Source: UBA1731 sp963653155 (GTDB taxonomy: Bacteria; Verrucomicrobiota; Kiritimatiellia; RFP12; UBA1067). From it: 29,854 bases of DNA. Where the stretch lies: positions 1 to 29,854 of the forward strand of contig CAVJWR010000033.1 of NCBI GenBank assembly GCA_963653155.1, given 5' to 3'. The translations under genes were made by a program, and so were the position numbers. This document shows, one piece after another, positions 16,526 to 25,093 of the stretch. How positions within the stretch are numbered: the stretch's first letter is position 1; every line of letters starts with the position of its first letter. The notes under the pieces were generated by a model. That model made no database searches. It had not been told where the DNA came from and saw only the letters and a list, made by a program, of their open reading frames with translations.

Positions 16526-17163
16526 CTGGGATCAAACGTGTGGACAGGACGAAAGAGAAGATATTGAGGGCGGCATCGCGCCTATTTTCGGAAAATGGAC
16601 TTGATGGCGTTACGGTAAGGGAGATTTGCCGTGCGGCCAAGGTTAATGTCGCACTCGTCAACTACCATTTCGGCAACAAGGACGGACTGTATCGCGAATG
16701 CGTCGAACGCATATATCTGGAGGCGCATGGTGCGGAGATGTCTGCGGTCGTCGCCGGCATCTGTGACACGCATACATGGGAGGCGGCCGTTCGCAAGTGG
16801 ATAGGGCTTTTTGTGGCCGCTTTCCACACCAAAGCCGGAGTCGGGGCATTTGCGTCGGGAATCTTTCGCCAAGAGGCGATGCATCCCTCGAAAATGCAGC
16901 CGTATCTTGACGAGCATTTCGCGAAGCCGGCGCGCAACCGCCTATTCAGCCTGATGCGCATGGCCACGGATAACGACCAGGAGGCCTACCTTTGGGCGGC
17001 ATCGGTTTGGGTTCAGCTTGGTGCATATGCGCTGTACAATCCCGTATGGCGTAAATACCATCGACCGCCAGGCTTCACGGAAAGCGAATGGCGCCGGGAT
17101 TTCGTGGCGTTTGTGTGTGAACGAATCTTCAGGGAACTGAAGTTCCGTGGAACTGCCGTATGA
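16522..17163 (+). CDS. TetR-family transcriptional regulator, CecR-like
   Basis: A 213-residue DNA-binding protein. Residues about 8-55 hold the TetR helix-turn-helix (KEKILRAASRLFSENGLDGV, then VREICRAAKVNVALVNYHFG). The C-terminal ligand domain contains FRQEAMHPS and resembles the CecR/DUF1956 subgroup, in which a similar HP motif follows a Glu/Gln residue. In characterised members the ligand domain releases DNA on binding a small molecule, often controlling transporters. No transporter is adjacent here. The ATG overlaps the RluA-type stop (ATGA), so this gene is the last of an overlapping chain. The end of the gene contains GGAACT, AGTTCC and GGAACT at 17133-17154, which can form two alternative small hairpins. 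The target is unknown. Confidence 0.85.
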   Translation: MTGIKRVDRTKEKILRAASRLFSENGLDGVTVREICRAAKVNVALVNYHFGNKDGLYRECVERIYLEAHGAEMSAVVAGICDTHTWEAAVRKWIGLFVAAFHTKAGVGAFASGIFRQEAMHPSKMQPYLDEHFAKPARNRLFSLMRMATDNDQEAYLWAASVWVQLGAYALYNPVWRKYHRPPGFTESEWRRDFVAFVCERIFRELKFRGTAV

Positions 17164-17204
17164 TGCTTTCTTGTTTCGGTTCGATACGGATAGGTTGTGG
17201 CAGA

Positions 17205-17852
17205 CTATGTCCGCAGAAGATGCCTCTTCATCGCTATTGAGGTCGCTTCGGTGCGTGATGTCGCGCCAAGTTTCTCAAGGAGAATCTTGATGTGTGACTT
17301 CACGCTTTCGAGGCTGATGTTGAGCTTCGCGGCTATTTCGCGATTCGTGAGCCCTTGGGCAATGCACCCCATTATCTCAAGTTGACGTGGCGATAGCGTC
17401 GGGTTCGGCGGATTCTCCGATAGCATGCGCTCTATCTCTGGAGTGACTGCGTTCTGTCCCATGGCAACAGCATGGATGGTTCGAAGCAGCTCATCGTTGT
17501 CCGTGTTCTTGAGCGTTGCGCCGACAGCTCCCGCCTTGAGGCCCTGTGCTATGCTTTCGGACGAAGTGAATGTAGTAAGCAGAAGGACTTTTATGTTTGG
17601 GGCCTTTTCATGCAGTTCAGCCGTGGCGGCGATTCCATCCTTGCGCGGCATTGCAATGTCCATCACGACAACGTCCGGACGAAGCGCAAGTGCCTTCTGC
17701 ACCGCATCTTGGCCATCAAAGGCCTCTCCGACCACGTCGAATTGCGGAGAGGTGCCGAGAAGCGACACGAGTCCCATCCTGACGATTGCGTGGTCATCGG
17801 CCACAAGCACACGAACTTTTCCATCAGATTTTTTCATTGTCTTCGCTTTCAT
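17205..17852 (-). CDS. NarL/FixJ-type response regulator
   Basis: A 215-residue DNA-binding response regulator. The receiver domain shows the acidic pair in ADDHAIVRMG, the phosphorylation site in VVMDIAMPRKDG (D65 in this numbering), TTF and the LKN lysine. The output domain is a LuxR-type helix-turn-helix (LSPRQLEIMGCIAQGLTNRE, then VKSHIKILLEKL). It partners the kinase whose 3' end overlaps it by 14-29 bases depending on the start. ATG at 17852 gives the longest form and ATG at 17837 gives MKKSDGKVRVLVADD; ribosome sites do not decide between them. The likely targets are the divergent glycan operon and the kinase gene itself, by position. Its 3' end converges on the TetR gene with about 40 bases between. 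Confidence 0.92.
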   Translation of the reverse strand: MKAKTMKKSDGKVRVLVADDHAIVRMGLVSLLGTSPQFDVVGEAFDGQDAVQKALALRPDVVVMDIAMPRKDGIAATAELHEKAPNIKVLLLTTFTSSESIAQGLKAGAVGATLKNTDNDELLRTIHAVAMGQNAVTPEIERMLSENPPNPTLSPRQLEIMGCIAQGLTNREIAAKLNISLESVKSHIKILLEKLGATSRTEATSIAMKRHLLRT

Positions 17853-19893
17853 TCGCCTTGATGCGGATTGTCACTTTAGTGCCGCACCCGGTTTCGCTTT
17901 CTATCGTCATCGAACCCTCGAAACTTGCCACCCGTTCGCGGATGCCTTGAAGTCCGAAGTGCCCTTGCAGTACTCCTGGCGCATCGTGGTGATCGAATCC
18001 GATTCCATTGTCGCGCACGGAAAACATCATTGTGTCGCCTTCGATGCAGCCGGCAATCCATATCGCGGTGGCTTGGCCATGCCGTATGGCGTTCGTCGCA
18101 AGTTCGCGGATGATTCGGAGGATTGCGTGAGCAGTGTTGTCCGTCAGACGCGAGCGTGGTACGTTGAATCGGATATGCAGGTCTGTCTTGCCGATTGCGG
18201 GACTGAGCGTTAGGCGTACGGCATTGTCCATGTCGTTCTCCTCAAGAGCCCGGTTCCGCAGATCCCAAAGGCAATTCCTTAGTTCCGTGCGGCATGATCC
18301 GAGTGTGCGCACGGCCCTCGTGAAGTGGCTTGCTGCTTCGGACGGCAAATCGCCGCTGCATCGCAATCCGGAGTCGATTTCCATCGATACCCCCGTAAGG
18401 TTCTGGGCGACCGAATCGTGTAGTTCAACGGCAAGCCTTGTCCGCTCAAGGACCTTGAGGTCTGACTCAAGACGTTCGAGTTCTTCGTTCGCGAGTGCCT
18501 TGCCGCGCTTGCGGGCGAGCGTCTGGAGTGAGCGGTTCCAGATGAGGATCGCGACGAGAGTGACGAAAAGGGATCCGATGACGATCAGGAGTTTCGCGGG
18601 AGTCCACCACGATGGGCGGCTCAACACGACGATATCGTCGGCAGAGCGCACCACGAGAATCGTTTCCTTTATGTGCGGAAAGAAATTGCTGGGACTCCAG
18701 TTCTCAATGTCCATTACGCATATGGCGGTAACCTCCACAAGGCAGTCGAGCGAAATCCCGTTGAGCGCTTCTGGACAGGCACCTGCATCCACCGGCAACA
18801 GGCAACCGTCATCTTCAATGTAGAGACGTTCATTGCCGTCCCCTATTCCGGGAAGTGCGCGAACGATTCCGCGCAGCCTAACCGTTGCTCCGTAGAAGTG
18901 GGCCTGAAACGTTGCCCGTTCGTGCGAATGCGCAATGAGCGCTTTGGCGGTTATGTTTGTGGCTGGCTGGGAATATTCGCGCCTATCGCCGGTTGTGCGC
19001 CAGATTGCCTTTGTCAAGTTGATGCGGTACAGGTCTGTCGCCGGGAATCCGACGGCTTCAACCATGTCGCCGCAAAGTGGCGGCTCGGGCTTGAAGAGGT
19101 CAACGCGAGATATGTTCCCATCTGCGGTCTTTAGCAGAATGGACTCGCCGTGCCATACGGCGATCACCTGCCCAGAAATGCGGCGGCGTCCAAGATGTGC
19201 GATTTCAGATGGCTGTATGCGGTTCTGGTTGCCGATGGATGGGACGTCGAAAGGGTCCATTGGCTTTTCGTCGCAGGGGACGAGTGAACTTTCGTCATGA
19301 ATGCGTACGATGCGGCCGATCTTCCGGCGAGAGCCGGAGGGGCGTGGATCGCAGATGCCCGTGACGGTGACCTTGCGCCACAGCAGGCTTTCTAATCTGA
19401 GGGTCGGGGATTCGGGGTCGAATGGCATGGCGAGGTACAGGGATTCGCCATCCTGATTGAGGATCATGTAGATTATGTTCTGGTCGATCTCGTCGCGGAA
19501 GCAATCCCGCAGTTCACCCGTCACCTGCACGACACGCGCGTCGTAGTTTCCGGAAAGCACCTCATGGACACTGCATTTTGCGGGCGATGGAACCGGTGCC
19601 TTGCCTAGCCTTTCGATCTGAGTGCACCATGCGTGGATGTGCCCGTCACGGACTGTTCGGCGGATTATCCCGCGCATATGGACTACATCTCCAATCCCCA
19701 GCCTGTAATCCGTGCCATTCGAGATTATCGCCGCGCCAGACCGGTCATCGATGGCGAAGTCGCATTCTTTCGCGGAATGGTCGCTGACGACGGCGGTCAA
19801 TTCGAAGTCCTCGCCAAGCGCATCGCGTTCGATGGCGTCAACGATATCCGCAGCGGAGGCAAGCACGGCTAAAAGGATTGGCAAACTCGTCAT
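17824..19893 (-). CDS. Sensor histidine kinase (HisKA_3 type) with periplasmic OB-fold-like repeats
   Basis: A 689-residue membrane kinase. It has a short N-terminal signal or anchor (MTSLPILLAVLASAADIVDA). A periplasmic region of about 410 residues follows, in which several segments look like OB-fold strands (FELTAVVSD; ARVVQVTGELRDCFRDEIDQ; RISGQVIAVWHGESILLKT; GATVRLRGIVRALPG). One membrane helix follows (about 434-453, LLIVIGSLFVTLVAILIW), then the HisKA_3 dimerisation helix with RLAVELHDSVAQNLTG (H492) and an ATPase domain with RELATNAIRHG, VRDNGIGFD and GHFGLQGIRERV. It passes phosphate to the adjacent NarL-type regulator. The start at 19893 follows a minus-strand TATAAT at 19900-19905, so the message would be leaderless; a longer frame upstream has no signal peptide. 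The ligand is unknown; OB folds suggest oligosaccharide or other polymer binding. Confidence 0.87.
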   Translation of the reverse strand: MTSLPILLAVLASAADIVDAIERDALGEDFELTAVVSDHSAKECDFAIDDRSGAAIISNGTDYRLGIGDVVHMRGIIRRTVRDGHIHAWCTQIERLGKAPVPSPAKCSVHEVLSGNYDARVVQVTGELRDCFRDEIDQNIIYMILNQDGESLYLAMPFDPESPTLRLESLLWRKVTVTGICDPRPSGSRRKIGRIVRIHDESSLVPCDEKPMDPFDVPSIGNQNRIQPSEIAHLGRRRISGQVIAVWHGESILLKTADGNISRVDLFKPEPPLCGDMVEAVGFPATDLYRINLTKAIWRTTGDRREYSQPATNITAKALIAHSHERATFQAHFYGATVRLRGIVRALPGIGDGNERLYIEDDGCLLPVDAGACPEALNGISLDCLVEVTAICVMDIENWSPSNFFPHIKETILVVRSADDIVVLSRPSWWTPAKLLIVIGSLFVTLVAILIWNRSLQTLARKRGKALANEELERLESDLKVLERTRLAVELHDSVAQNLTGVSMEIDSGLRCSGDLPSEAASHFTRAVRTLGSCRTELRNCLWDLRNRALEENDMDNAVRLTLSPAIGKTDLHIRFNVPRSRLTDNTAHAILRIIRELATNAIRHGQATAIWIAGCIEGDTMMFSVRDNGIGFDHHDAPGVLQGHFGLQGIRERVASFEGSMTIESETGCGTKVTIRIKANESEDNEKI

Positions 19894-19899
19894 GGGCAG

Positions 19900-19928
19900 A
19901 TTATACCAAAATCGTGTCCGCCCCACAT
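19900..19928 (-). promoter_or_regulatory. Promoter of the kinase-regulator pair, leaderless type
   Basis: On the minus strand a perfect TATAAT lies at 19905-19900, preceded by GATTTTGG, the same eight bases found before the -10 box at 5792. The ATG begins 7 bases after the box, where transcription would start. The -35 region (19923-19928, ATGTGG) is poor, which suggests a need for an activator. Confidence 0.6.
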
Positions 19929-19929
19929 A

Positions 19930-19945
19930 TCCCTCATATGAGGGA
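19930..19945. promoter_or_regulatory. 16-bp perfect palindrome between divergent promoters (putative operator)
   Basis: TCCCTCATATGAGGGA is a perfect 16-base dyad in the kinase/GH71-like divergent intergenic region. It is upstream of both -10 boxes, and followed by ATTG. A near-identical site with the same ATTG tail occurs at 29678-29693. The response regulator encoded next door, or another regulator, is a candidate binder. Confidence 0.7.
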
Positions 19946-19946
19946 A

Positions 19947-19973
19947 TTGCATACAAAAAAAAACAGATATAAT
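19947..19973 (+). promoter_or_regulatory. Promoter of the GH71-like operon
   Basis: TTGCAT at 19947-19952 abuts the palindrome, and TATAAT lies at 19968-19973. The spacer is only 15 bases and contains nine A residues in a row. GATATAATTGCCGCCGTTA at 19966-19984 is nearly the same as 28328-28346. The predicted transcript start is near 19980, about 35 bases before the chosen GTG start. Confidence 0.65.
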
Positions 19974-20014
19974 TGCCGCCGTTACTAACAATAATAACCA
20001 TGTGGAGGGAAGGC

Positions 20015-22927
20015 GTGGCGGTGGAAAAGCATAATGGATATGGAATGAAGACAGGCTTTCTGATGTGCCTCGTGTGTGCACTGGCGCAGATTGGCCAGGC
20101 GGTCGATGTCGAAGCGGCACAACGGCGGGTGGGGTGCAAGACGAAATTCTTCTCCGAGATTCCCCTGGCGACGACTTATGCGAACGGCAACATGTGGACC
20201 GGATGGGCGGGGCGTTGGACGGATGCGCTGCTTCTCGTTGACCGCGAGGCGGGTTTCCCGCCAAACATCTACTATCGCGTAACGACGAAGAGCATGATGA
20301 CGACGCTCTCCGAAATGAAGAGCTACAAGCTTGATGGCGCAATCTTCAATGCGGATCGTCCTGCGCTCGTTGATCGCATCGACGAGGCCAAGGCATTTGG
20401 AGGATTGCCGGCCATGTACGTCCCGAGCCTTCAGCTCCGGAAGCTGAATCCTGCGGACGGTGACTACCATCGTGCCATGGCGACCGTGCCGAAGGTTCTC
20501 AAGAATCCGCACGGCTGGTACATTGATGGGAAACCTGTGTTCGTCTCCTGGTGGGAGGATCGCTTTTTCGAGCCGGAGGCCATGGCGAAGCGGCTGAAGG
20601 AACTTCGCGCCGAGATCGGCGACTTTCTATACGTGACCGACCTTTCCCGCCTGTGCGGGTGGGCGAACCAGTCCAAGTGGCATCGCGGTGAGTATACCGA
20701 AGCCGATGCGGAGAAAATGCGCACGATCATCCGCAACTACCTGCGTGCGGCCGATGGCGTATACTTCGGCGACTACCATGGCCTCGTTTGGCCGGTCGAT
20801 GGCGAGAAAGTACTTGATGTCGCCTATCTGCGTGAAGTCATTTACGCGCGGCTCCACGAGGTCATGTCCGAACCGGAGTTCGCAAACTCTGGCAAGATCC
20901 TTGGGTGTTCGGCTGGACTCGGACATGGCAATCCTTATTCGTTCGGGCTAAATTGCGGACAGGATGGCACCCGGACGCTACGCGATTCGACGCTTGCCGC
21001 GCTTGAGCTGAATCCGGACTTCATCAACTATTTTGAGTGGGACGAGTACAACGAGAATACGCTCCTGAAGCCGACGATACTGAACTCCTTCGCCGTAAAG
21101 CGCATCCTGCGCTCACTCATATCCGAGGCTCGTGGCGAACCGAACCTTCCTTTGGCGGGTGATGACACTGCTATACCCAATCTGATTCTCTCCTACCGCA
21201 AGACGTTGACGCCAGGCGAGTTGGCTGTCTTCGAGATACTGTCCGTACCAGAGGATGGGGCAACTGGAACGGTATCTGTGCGACTGGATCTGAAGGGAGT
21301 AGACGGAACGGTCGTTCGCTCCTACGTGGCGGACGGTCTCGACCTCTCGAAGATGGACGAACGGCGATTCCGTGCCGCCAGTGAAGACTGGTGTGCTTAT
21401 GCGACGCTCGTGCCGGAGTTGACGGTCGTGAAAGACGGCATCGCCCGGACATACCGAGGCTTCACGCCGTTCGATCTCCGTCCGATCGCCTCGTGGGATC
21501 ATAAGTGGATGACGATGCCTATCCGGGATTTGGCGCCCGGGGCGACGTGTACGCTTGCCATCCGTGAGACGGCTGACCAAGGCGTTTATTCTGCGCACAT
21601 CTCTGCCGCGAGTGCCGAAGAGATTGATCGCGTGGAGCTGGATGTCAATGGACAGCACGTCTATTCGAAGGGTGCCGAATTTGACGATTTCCGCTCGACG
21701 GAGACGGAGGACGTTTTCTCCATTACAACCTTCCTTCGTGGGTGGACAAGGGAGCTGCATGCGCGCGGGATATTTCCTCGCCTGACGGTAAATGGGGTGA
21801 CGAATGCGGCGTGGCGCATCGCCGACAAGACTGTACGCGGATTGTCGGCCACGGTTCATGATGAAGCCCACTATACGCCGGATACGTATCTGCGCCTGTC
21901 TCGCGAGGAAACGCCCAATGCCGTCCTTTCGCTTGAATGGCCGACGATCACCAATCTGACGGTGCGCCTCGGTGATGTCGTTCAGAACGATGGATGGGCG
22001 GCGGCGGGGCCGAGCAACTTTACCTTTGCCGTCGCGCGGTTCTACGGATTCAACGAATACGGTCCTGCGGCGGGAACGAATGCGGTCTCGGCGGATGCGC
22101 TTGTTCGCACTGACCTGCCTGTGTCGGTTGTCTCGGCGTATCTCGTCACCAAGTCCGGCAAGATGTTCCGCTCAGAGCCTGTCGTCTTGGGGGAGCGCGG
22201 TGCGGAACGGCTATGTCGTGTCTATTCCGCAATGAAGAAATCGGCGGTAGAGATTTCGCTGGGGGCGCATCAACTGCCAGACCTCTCATGGGATTTCTCT
22301 GGGCGCAACGGCGTTATCGCCAAGGCGGGGGGCTCCTTGCTCTATGATGGTGTGATGGGGGTGATCCCGTTCGTTGCCGTTCGTCGCAATCGTGGCGGAT
22401 CATCGTTCTATCACGGACATCCTGAGTTCTATCGTCAGCCGTGGTCGCTCGCGCCGGAGCATCGTACGGAATCCGGCACGGACATCCTGCACTTCAGTCG
22501 CGACGGCCAGTATTTCGCCATGCCGTGGGGAGTGATTCCGCGCTATGCCGCCTACCGCCTGACGTTCGAGTTTAGGCCCGAAGATGCGAACGCATCTCAG
22601 GTCATTTTTGCGACAGGCACGTCCAATATCTATGGTCCCGTTGGTTTCCTGAAGATGGAGAAGGGGATCCTGAAGGGGTCTTTGTGCGGCACCTACAATG
22701 ACGATACGCCTATTGTCGCTAAAGGGCGTGTGCGTGGCGGAGAATGGAATCGCGTTGAACTCATTTGGCGTGTTGATACCGTGGAACTCGTACTCAACGG
22801 CGAAAGCGACGGATGCCGTCCGTGTGTATGTCCAGGCCGCGTAGGTACGGCGGCATGGTTCGGTGGTCGCAAGTCGGGTGGCCTTTTCCGTGGGGACTTG
22901 CGAAACGTGCGTGTTTCATACGAATGA
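20015..22927 (+). CDS. Secreted GH71/GH99-like glycan hydrolase with LamG-like C-terminus
   Basis: A 970-residue exported protein. After a signal peptide (MKTGFLMCLVCALAQIGQA within the N-terminus), residues about 30-410 look like a barrel of the GH71/GH99 kind: FFSEIPLATTYANGN, YKLDGAIFNADRPALVDRID, GLPAMYVPS, KPVFVSWWEDRFF and FINYFEWDEYNENT. Members cleave alpha-glucan or alpha-mannan chains. Two or more beta-rich segments follow, and the last 150 residues resemble a concanavalin/LamG fold (YRLTFEFRPEDANASQVIFA, WNRVELIWRVDTVELVLNGE). GTG at 20015 was chosen because GGAGG sits at 20004-20008, 6 bases upstream; ATG at 20045 begins the signal core and ATG at 20000 precedes the ribosome site. 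The gene heads the operon that is divergent from the sensor kinase. The family is inferred by pattern, not proved. Confidence 0.62.
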   Translation: MAVEKHNGYGMKTGFLMCLVCALAQIGQAVDVEAAQRRVGCKTKFFSEIPLATTYANGNMWTGWAGRWTDALLLVDREAGFPPNIYYRVTTKSMMTTLSEMKSYKLDGAIFNADRPALVDRIDEAKAFGGLPAMYVPSLQLRKLNPADGDYHRAMATVPKVLKNPHGWYIDGKPVFVSWWEDRFFEPEAMAKRLKELRAEIGDFLYVTDLSRLCGWANQSKWHRGEYTEADAEKMRTIIRNYLRAADGVYFGDYHGLVWPVDGEKVLDVAYLREVIYARLHEVMSEPEFANSGKILGCSAGLGHGNPYSFGLNCGQDGTRTLRDSTLAALELNPDFINYFEWDEYNENTLLKPTILNSFAVKRILRSLISEARGEPNLPLAGDDTAIPNLILSYRKTLTPGELAVFEILSVPEDGATGTVSVRLDLKGVDGTVVRSYVADGLDLSKMDERRFRAASEDWCAYATLVPELTVVKDGIARTYRGFTPFDLRPIASWDHKWMTMPIRDLAPGATCTLAIRETADQGVYSAHISAASAEEIDRVELDVNGQHVYSKGAEFDDFRSTETEDVFSITTFLRGWTRELHARGIFPRLTVNGVTNAAWRIADKTVRGLSATVHDEAHYTPDTYLRLSREETPNAVLSLEWPTITNLTVRLGDVVQNDGWAAAGPSNFTFAVARFYGFNEYGPAAGTNAVSADALVRTDLPVSVVSAYLVTKSGKMFRSEPVVLGERGAERLCRVYSAMKKSAVEISLGAHQLPDLSWDFSGRNGVIAKAGGSLLYDGVMGVIPFVAVRRNRGGSSFYHGHPEFYRQPWSLAPEHRTESGTDILHFSRDGQYFAMPWGVIPRYAAYRLTFEFRPEDANASQVIFATGTSNIYGPVGFLKMEKGILKGSLCGTYNDDTPIVAKGRVRGGEWNRVELIWRVDTVELVLNGESDGCRPCVCPGRVGTAAWFGGRKSGGLFRGDLRNVRVSYE

Positions 22928-22962
22928 TCTACGAAGCGAAAATAAATGAAGGGAGATAGGAA

Positions 22963-23607
22963 ATGAGCAGAATTGTGGGCATTTTGGCGGCAGCTGGCGT
23001 GGCCTTATCGATTCTTCCTGCGTTTTCCGCAGGGATGGCGAGCGAAGAGACCTTTGTCTTCATGCGTCCGGACGAAAGTTCATTCTGGCGAACGATGTTT
23101 GGGCCGTCGATGACGTTGCCCATCGTCTACCCGGATGGCGCAAAATCGGCCGAGTTGACGATTGTCGGTGCCGGTTACGAGCGTCGTGTTCAGACAGAAT
23201 CCGAACAGATTACGCTTGACGATCTGCCCACGCCGTCTGCCGAACGAGAAGAGAACGTCTATCGGCTGACGCTTACGTTTGATGATGGAACGGTTCAGAC
23301 TGCGACTGTCGGGTGCGTTGTCGGTGCCGCTTATGGGAATGCTGCGGATGCGAGATGTCTTCTGCCAGGCGGTGGACGTCGGTGGGGACGTGTCGAAGGA
23401 AAGGCCGTGTTGCCGGTTCCGTTTGGCAGCAAGAGCCTACGGATCGGAGACACTGATGTCGAGACTGGGCTTGATGGCGTACAAGGGTGGTACGGGTTGT
23501 CCCTGAAGTCGGATCAGACAGTCGAGGCCCAGTTACGTCTTGATGAGGAAATCTACACGGCAACCCTGTTCGGCGGATTCATGGGTTTCGTTATCGTGGC
23601 TCGGTAA
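22963..23607 (+). CDS. Secreted beta-rich protein of unknown function
   Basis: A 214-residue exported protein (signal MSRIVGILAAAGVALSILPAFSAG). The mature part has alternating hydrophobic strands: FVFMRPDESSFWRTMFG, TLPIVYPDGAKSAELTIVGA, VYRLTLTFDDGTVQTATVG and TATLFGGFMGFVIVAR. I do not recognise a named family; the layout suggests one or two Ig-like sandwiches that could bind glycan or another surface protein. GGGAG lies before the ATG, 35 bases after the GH71-like gene and 14 bases before SUMF1 paralogue 3, so it belongs to that operon. No catalytic motif is seen. Confidence 0.75.
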   Translation: MSRIVGILAAAGVALSILPAFSAGMASEETFVFMRPDESSFWRTMFGPSMTLPIVYPDGAKSAELTIVGAGYERRVQTESEQITLDDLPTPSAEREENVYRLTLTFDDGTVQTATVGCVVGAAYGNAADARCLLPGGGRRWGRVEGKAVLPVPFGSKSLRIGDTDVETGLDGVQGWYGLSLKSDQTVEAQLRLDEEIYTATLFGGFMGFVIVAR

Positions 23608-23621
23608 GAAGGAGGAATGAA

Positions 23622-25070
23622 ATGAATATCATGAAAATGTGCTTGTCGCTGAGTCTGGCGATCAGTCCGATTGGTTTGGCGATTGCCGTAGATGTAACGA
23701 GCGTCATGGTGCGTCAGTTGTGGCCTTGGTCGCGGAATGTTCAGGTATCCTACACGCTCTCAGGCGCATCTGTCGCCGAGCCAATAGATTTGCGTGTCCG
23801 TTGCTACAACGGCGAGACGGAACTGGCCCAGCCTGCGCTTGGCAGTTCGCTCAGAGGCGATATCTATGGTGTGACAAAGACGACAGGCAGCTTCATCATT
23901 GATCCCGTTCTCGCATTCGGATCCGACCGCGACTCACTGGCTCGGTTCAAGGTTGAGCTGGAGGCGGTGCCGTCAGCCGCGAGCACAATGGAAGTCATCT
24001 ACAAGATATTCGATCTAGAGACGGGAACGTGCCGTGACGTGACGCGGGCTGACTTCTACAACGGGAAGATGGGCGAGTACCTGATGGATTATGGTGCGTT
24101 CCACGACCGTAACGGCAAGTCCTATGAGACTCCGCTTTCGGATGTTCTGATTTGGACGGCGATGACGAACGATGCCGCATACAAGACGACGAAGCTAGTG
24201 ATGCGCAAGGTGCCGGCGAAAAATGTCGAGTGGACGATAGGTTCGCCAGAAGGGGAGCCTGGTCGTGCGACATCGGGCATGCTTGAGAACCAGTATCGGG
24301 TGAAGCTGACCGAAGACTACTTCATCGGCGTCTATCCAGTCACGCAGGCGCAGTATGAACTGATCTACGGATCCAATCCGAGCAAGTTCAAGGAAATCGA
24401 AGATGCTGCGCAGTGTCCAGTCGAGCAGGTCGCTTACACAACGGTACGTGGTAAGCGTACAGAGCAGGGGACAGATGGCGAATACGTGAACTGGCCGATG
24501 AATTCCTACAAGCACCTTGTCTCGCCGAACAGCTTCTGCGGCAAGATGCGCACTCGCTTTGGCATCGACTTCGATATACCGACCGAGGCGCAGTGGGAAT
24601 TTGCCTGTCGCGCAAACGGCACGTCGGTTCTCTACAGTGGCCGTTCGCCGACGAGCGAGAACGACGTAGCTTACTATGCGCTTGAACTTGGTTGGTCGAA
24701 GGATAACAGTGCTGTCGACGGAGTGAACCAGCCGCACCCTGTCGGGCTTAAGAACCCGAACGCTTGGGGTCTGTACGACATGTACGGCAACGTCTACGAG
24801 CACTGCCTTGACTGGGCTGTGGCAGATATCAACGTCAACGGAGCCGCCGAACCGCTCATTGATCCGGACGGCGGTTCGGATGGATCCATTGGAGCGAATG
24901 CGGCGGCTGGCACGGATGCACGCGCCACTCGCGGCATGGCGAGTTTTCTCGGTAATGCGAAACTGTCGCGTTCGGCCAAGCGTGGGGATACTTACTGGAA
25001 GGACACTGACTCGACTTACCTGATCGGTTTGCGTCTGACGTGTCCGGCGGATGACGCACAATGGAAGTAA
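23622..25070 (+). CDS. Secreted SUMF1-fold protein 3
   Basis: A 482-residue exported protein: signal MNIMKMCLSLSLAISPIGLAIA, then an N-terminal beta module starting VTSVMVRQLWPWSRNVQVSY (as in paralogues 1, 2 and 4). A linker (YKIFDLETGTCRDVTRADFY) and a SUMF1 domain follow, with DYFIGVYPVTQAQYELIYG, IPTEAQWEFACRANG, AWGLYDMYGNVYEHCLDW and RGMASFLGNAKLSRSAKR. Both catalytic cysteines of formylglycine-generating enzyme are absent from the last block and even the RGGS turn is changed to RGMAS, so this is not an active sulfatase activator. AAGGAGG precedes the ATG. From residue about 111 onward it is almost the same as the next gene, while the first 110 residues are very different. The product probably binds a ligand at the cell surface; this is inference. 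Confidence 0.86.
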   Translation: MNIMKMCLSLSLAISPIGLAIAVDVTSVMVRQLWPWSRNVQVSYTLSGASVAEPIDLRVRCYNGETELAQPALGSSLRGDIYGVTKTTGSFIIDPVLAFGSDRDSLARFKVELEAVPSAASTMEVIYKIFDLETGTCRDVTRADFYNGKMGEYLMDYGAFHDRNGKSYETPLSDVLIWTAMTNDAAYKTTKLVMRKVPAKNVEWTIGSPEGEPGRATSGMLENQYRVKLTEDYFIGVYPVTQAQYELIYGSNPSKFKEIEDAAQCPVEQVAYTTVRGKRTEQGTDGEYVNWPMNSYKHLVSPNSFCGKMRTRFGIDFDIPTEAQWEFACRANGTSVLYSGRSPTSENDVAYYALELGWSKDNSAVDGVNQPHPVGLKNPNAWGLYDMYGNVYEHCLDWAVADINVNGAAEPLIDPDGGSDGSIGANAAAGTDARATRGMASFLGNAKLSRSAKRGDTYWKDTDSTYLIGLRLTCPADDAQWK

Positions 25071-25093
25071 ACGTGAAAGGGAGGAAAGCGTCA

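Noticed and set aside
17133..17154. Bidirectional terminator between the TetR and response-regulator genes
   Set aside because: GGAACT/AGTTCC/GGAACT can pair, but the stems are only 5-6 bp, lie inside the TetR coding end and have no T-run.
17824..20139. Longer kinase frame reaching 20139 on the minus strand
   Set aside because: The extra N-terminal part has no signal peptide and reads through the divergent promoter and into the opposite gene; the start at 19893 gives a signal peptide directly after a -10 box.
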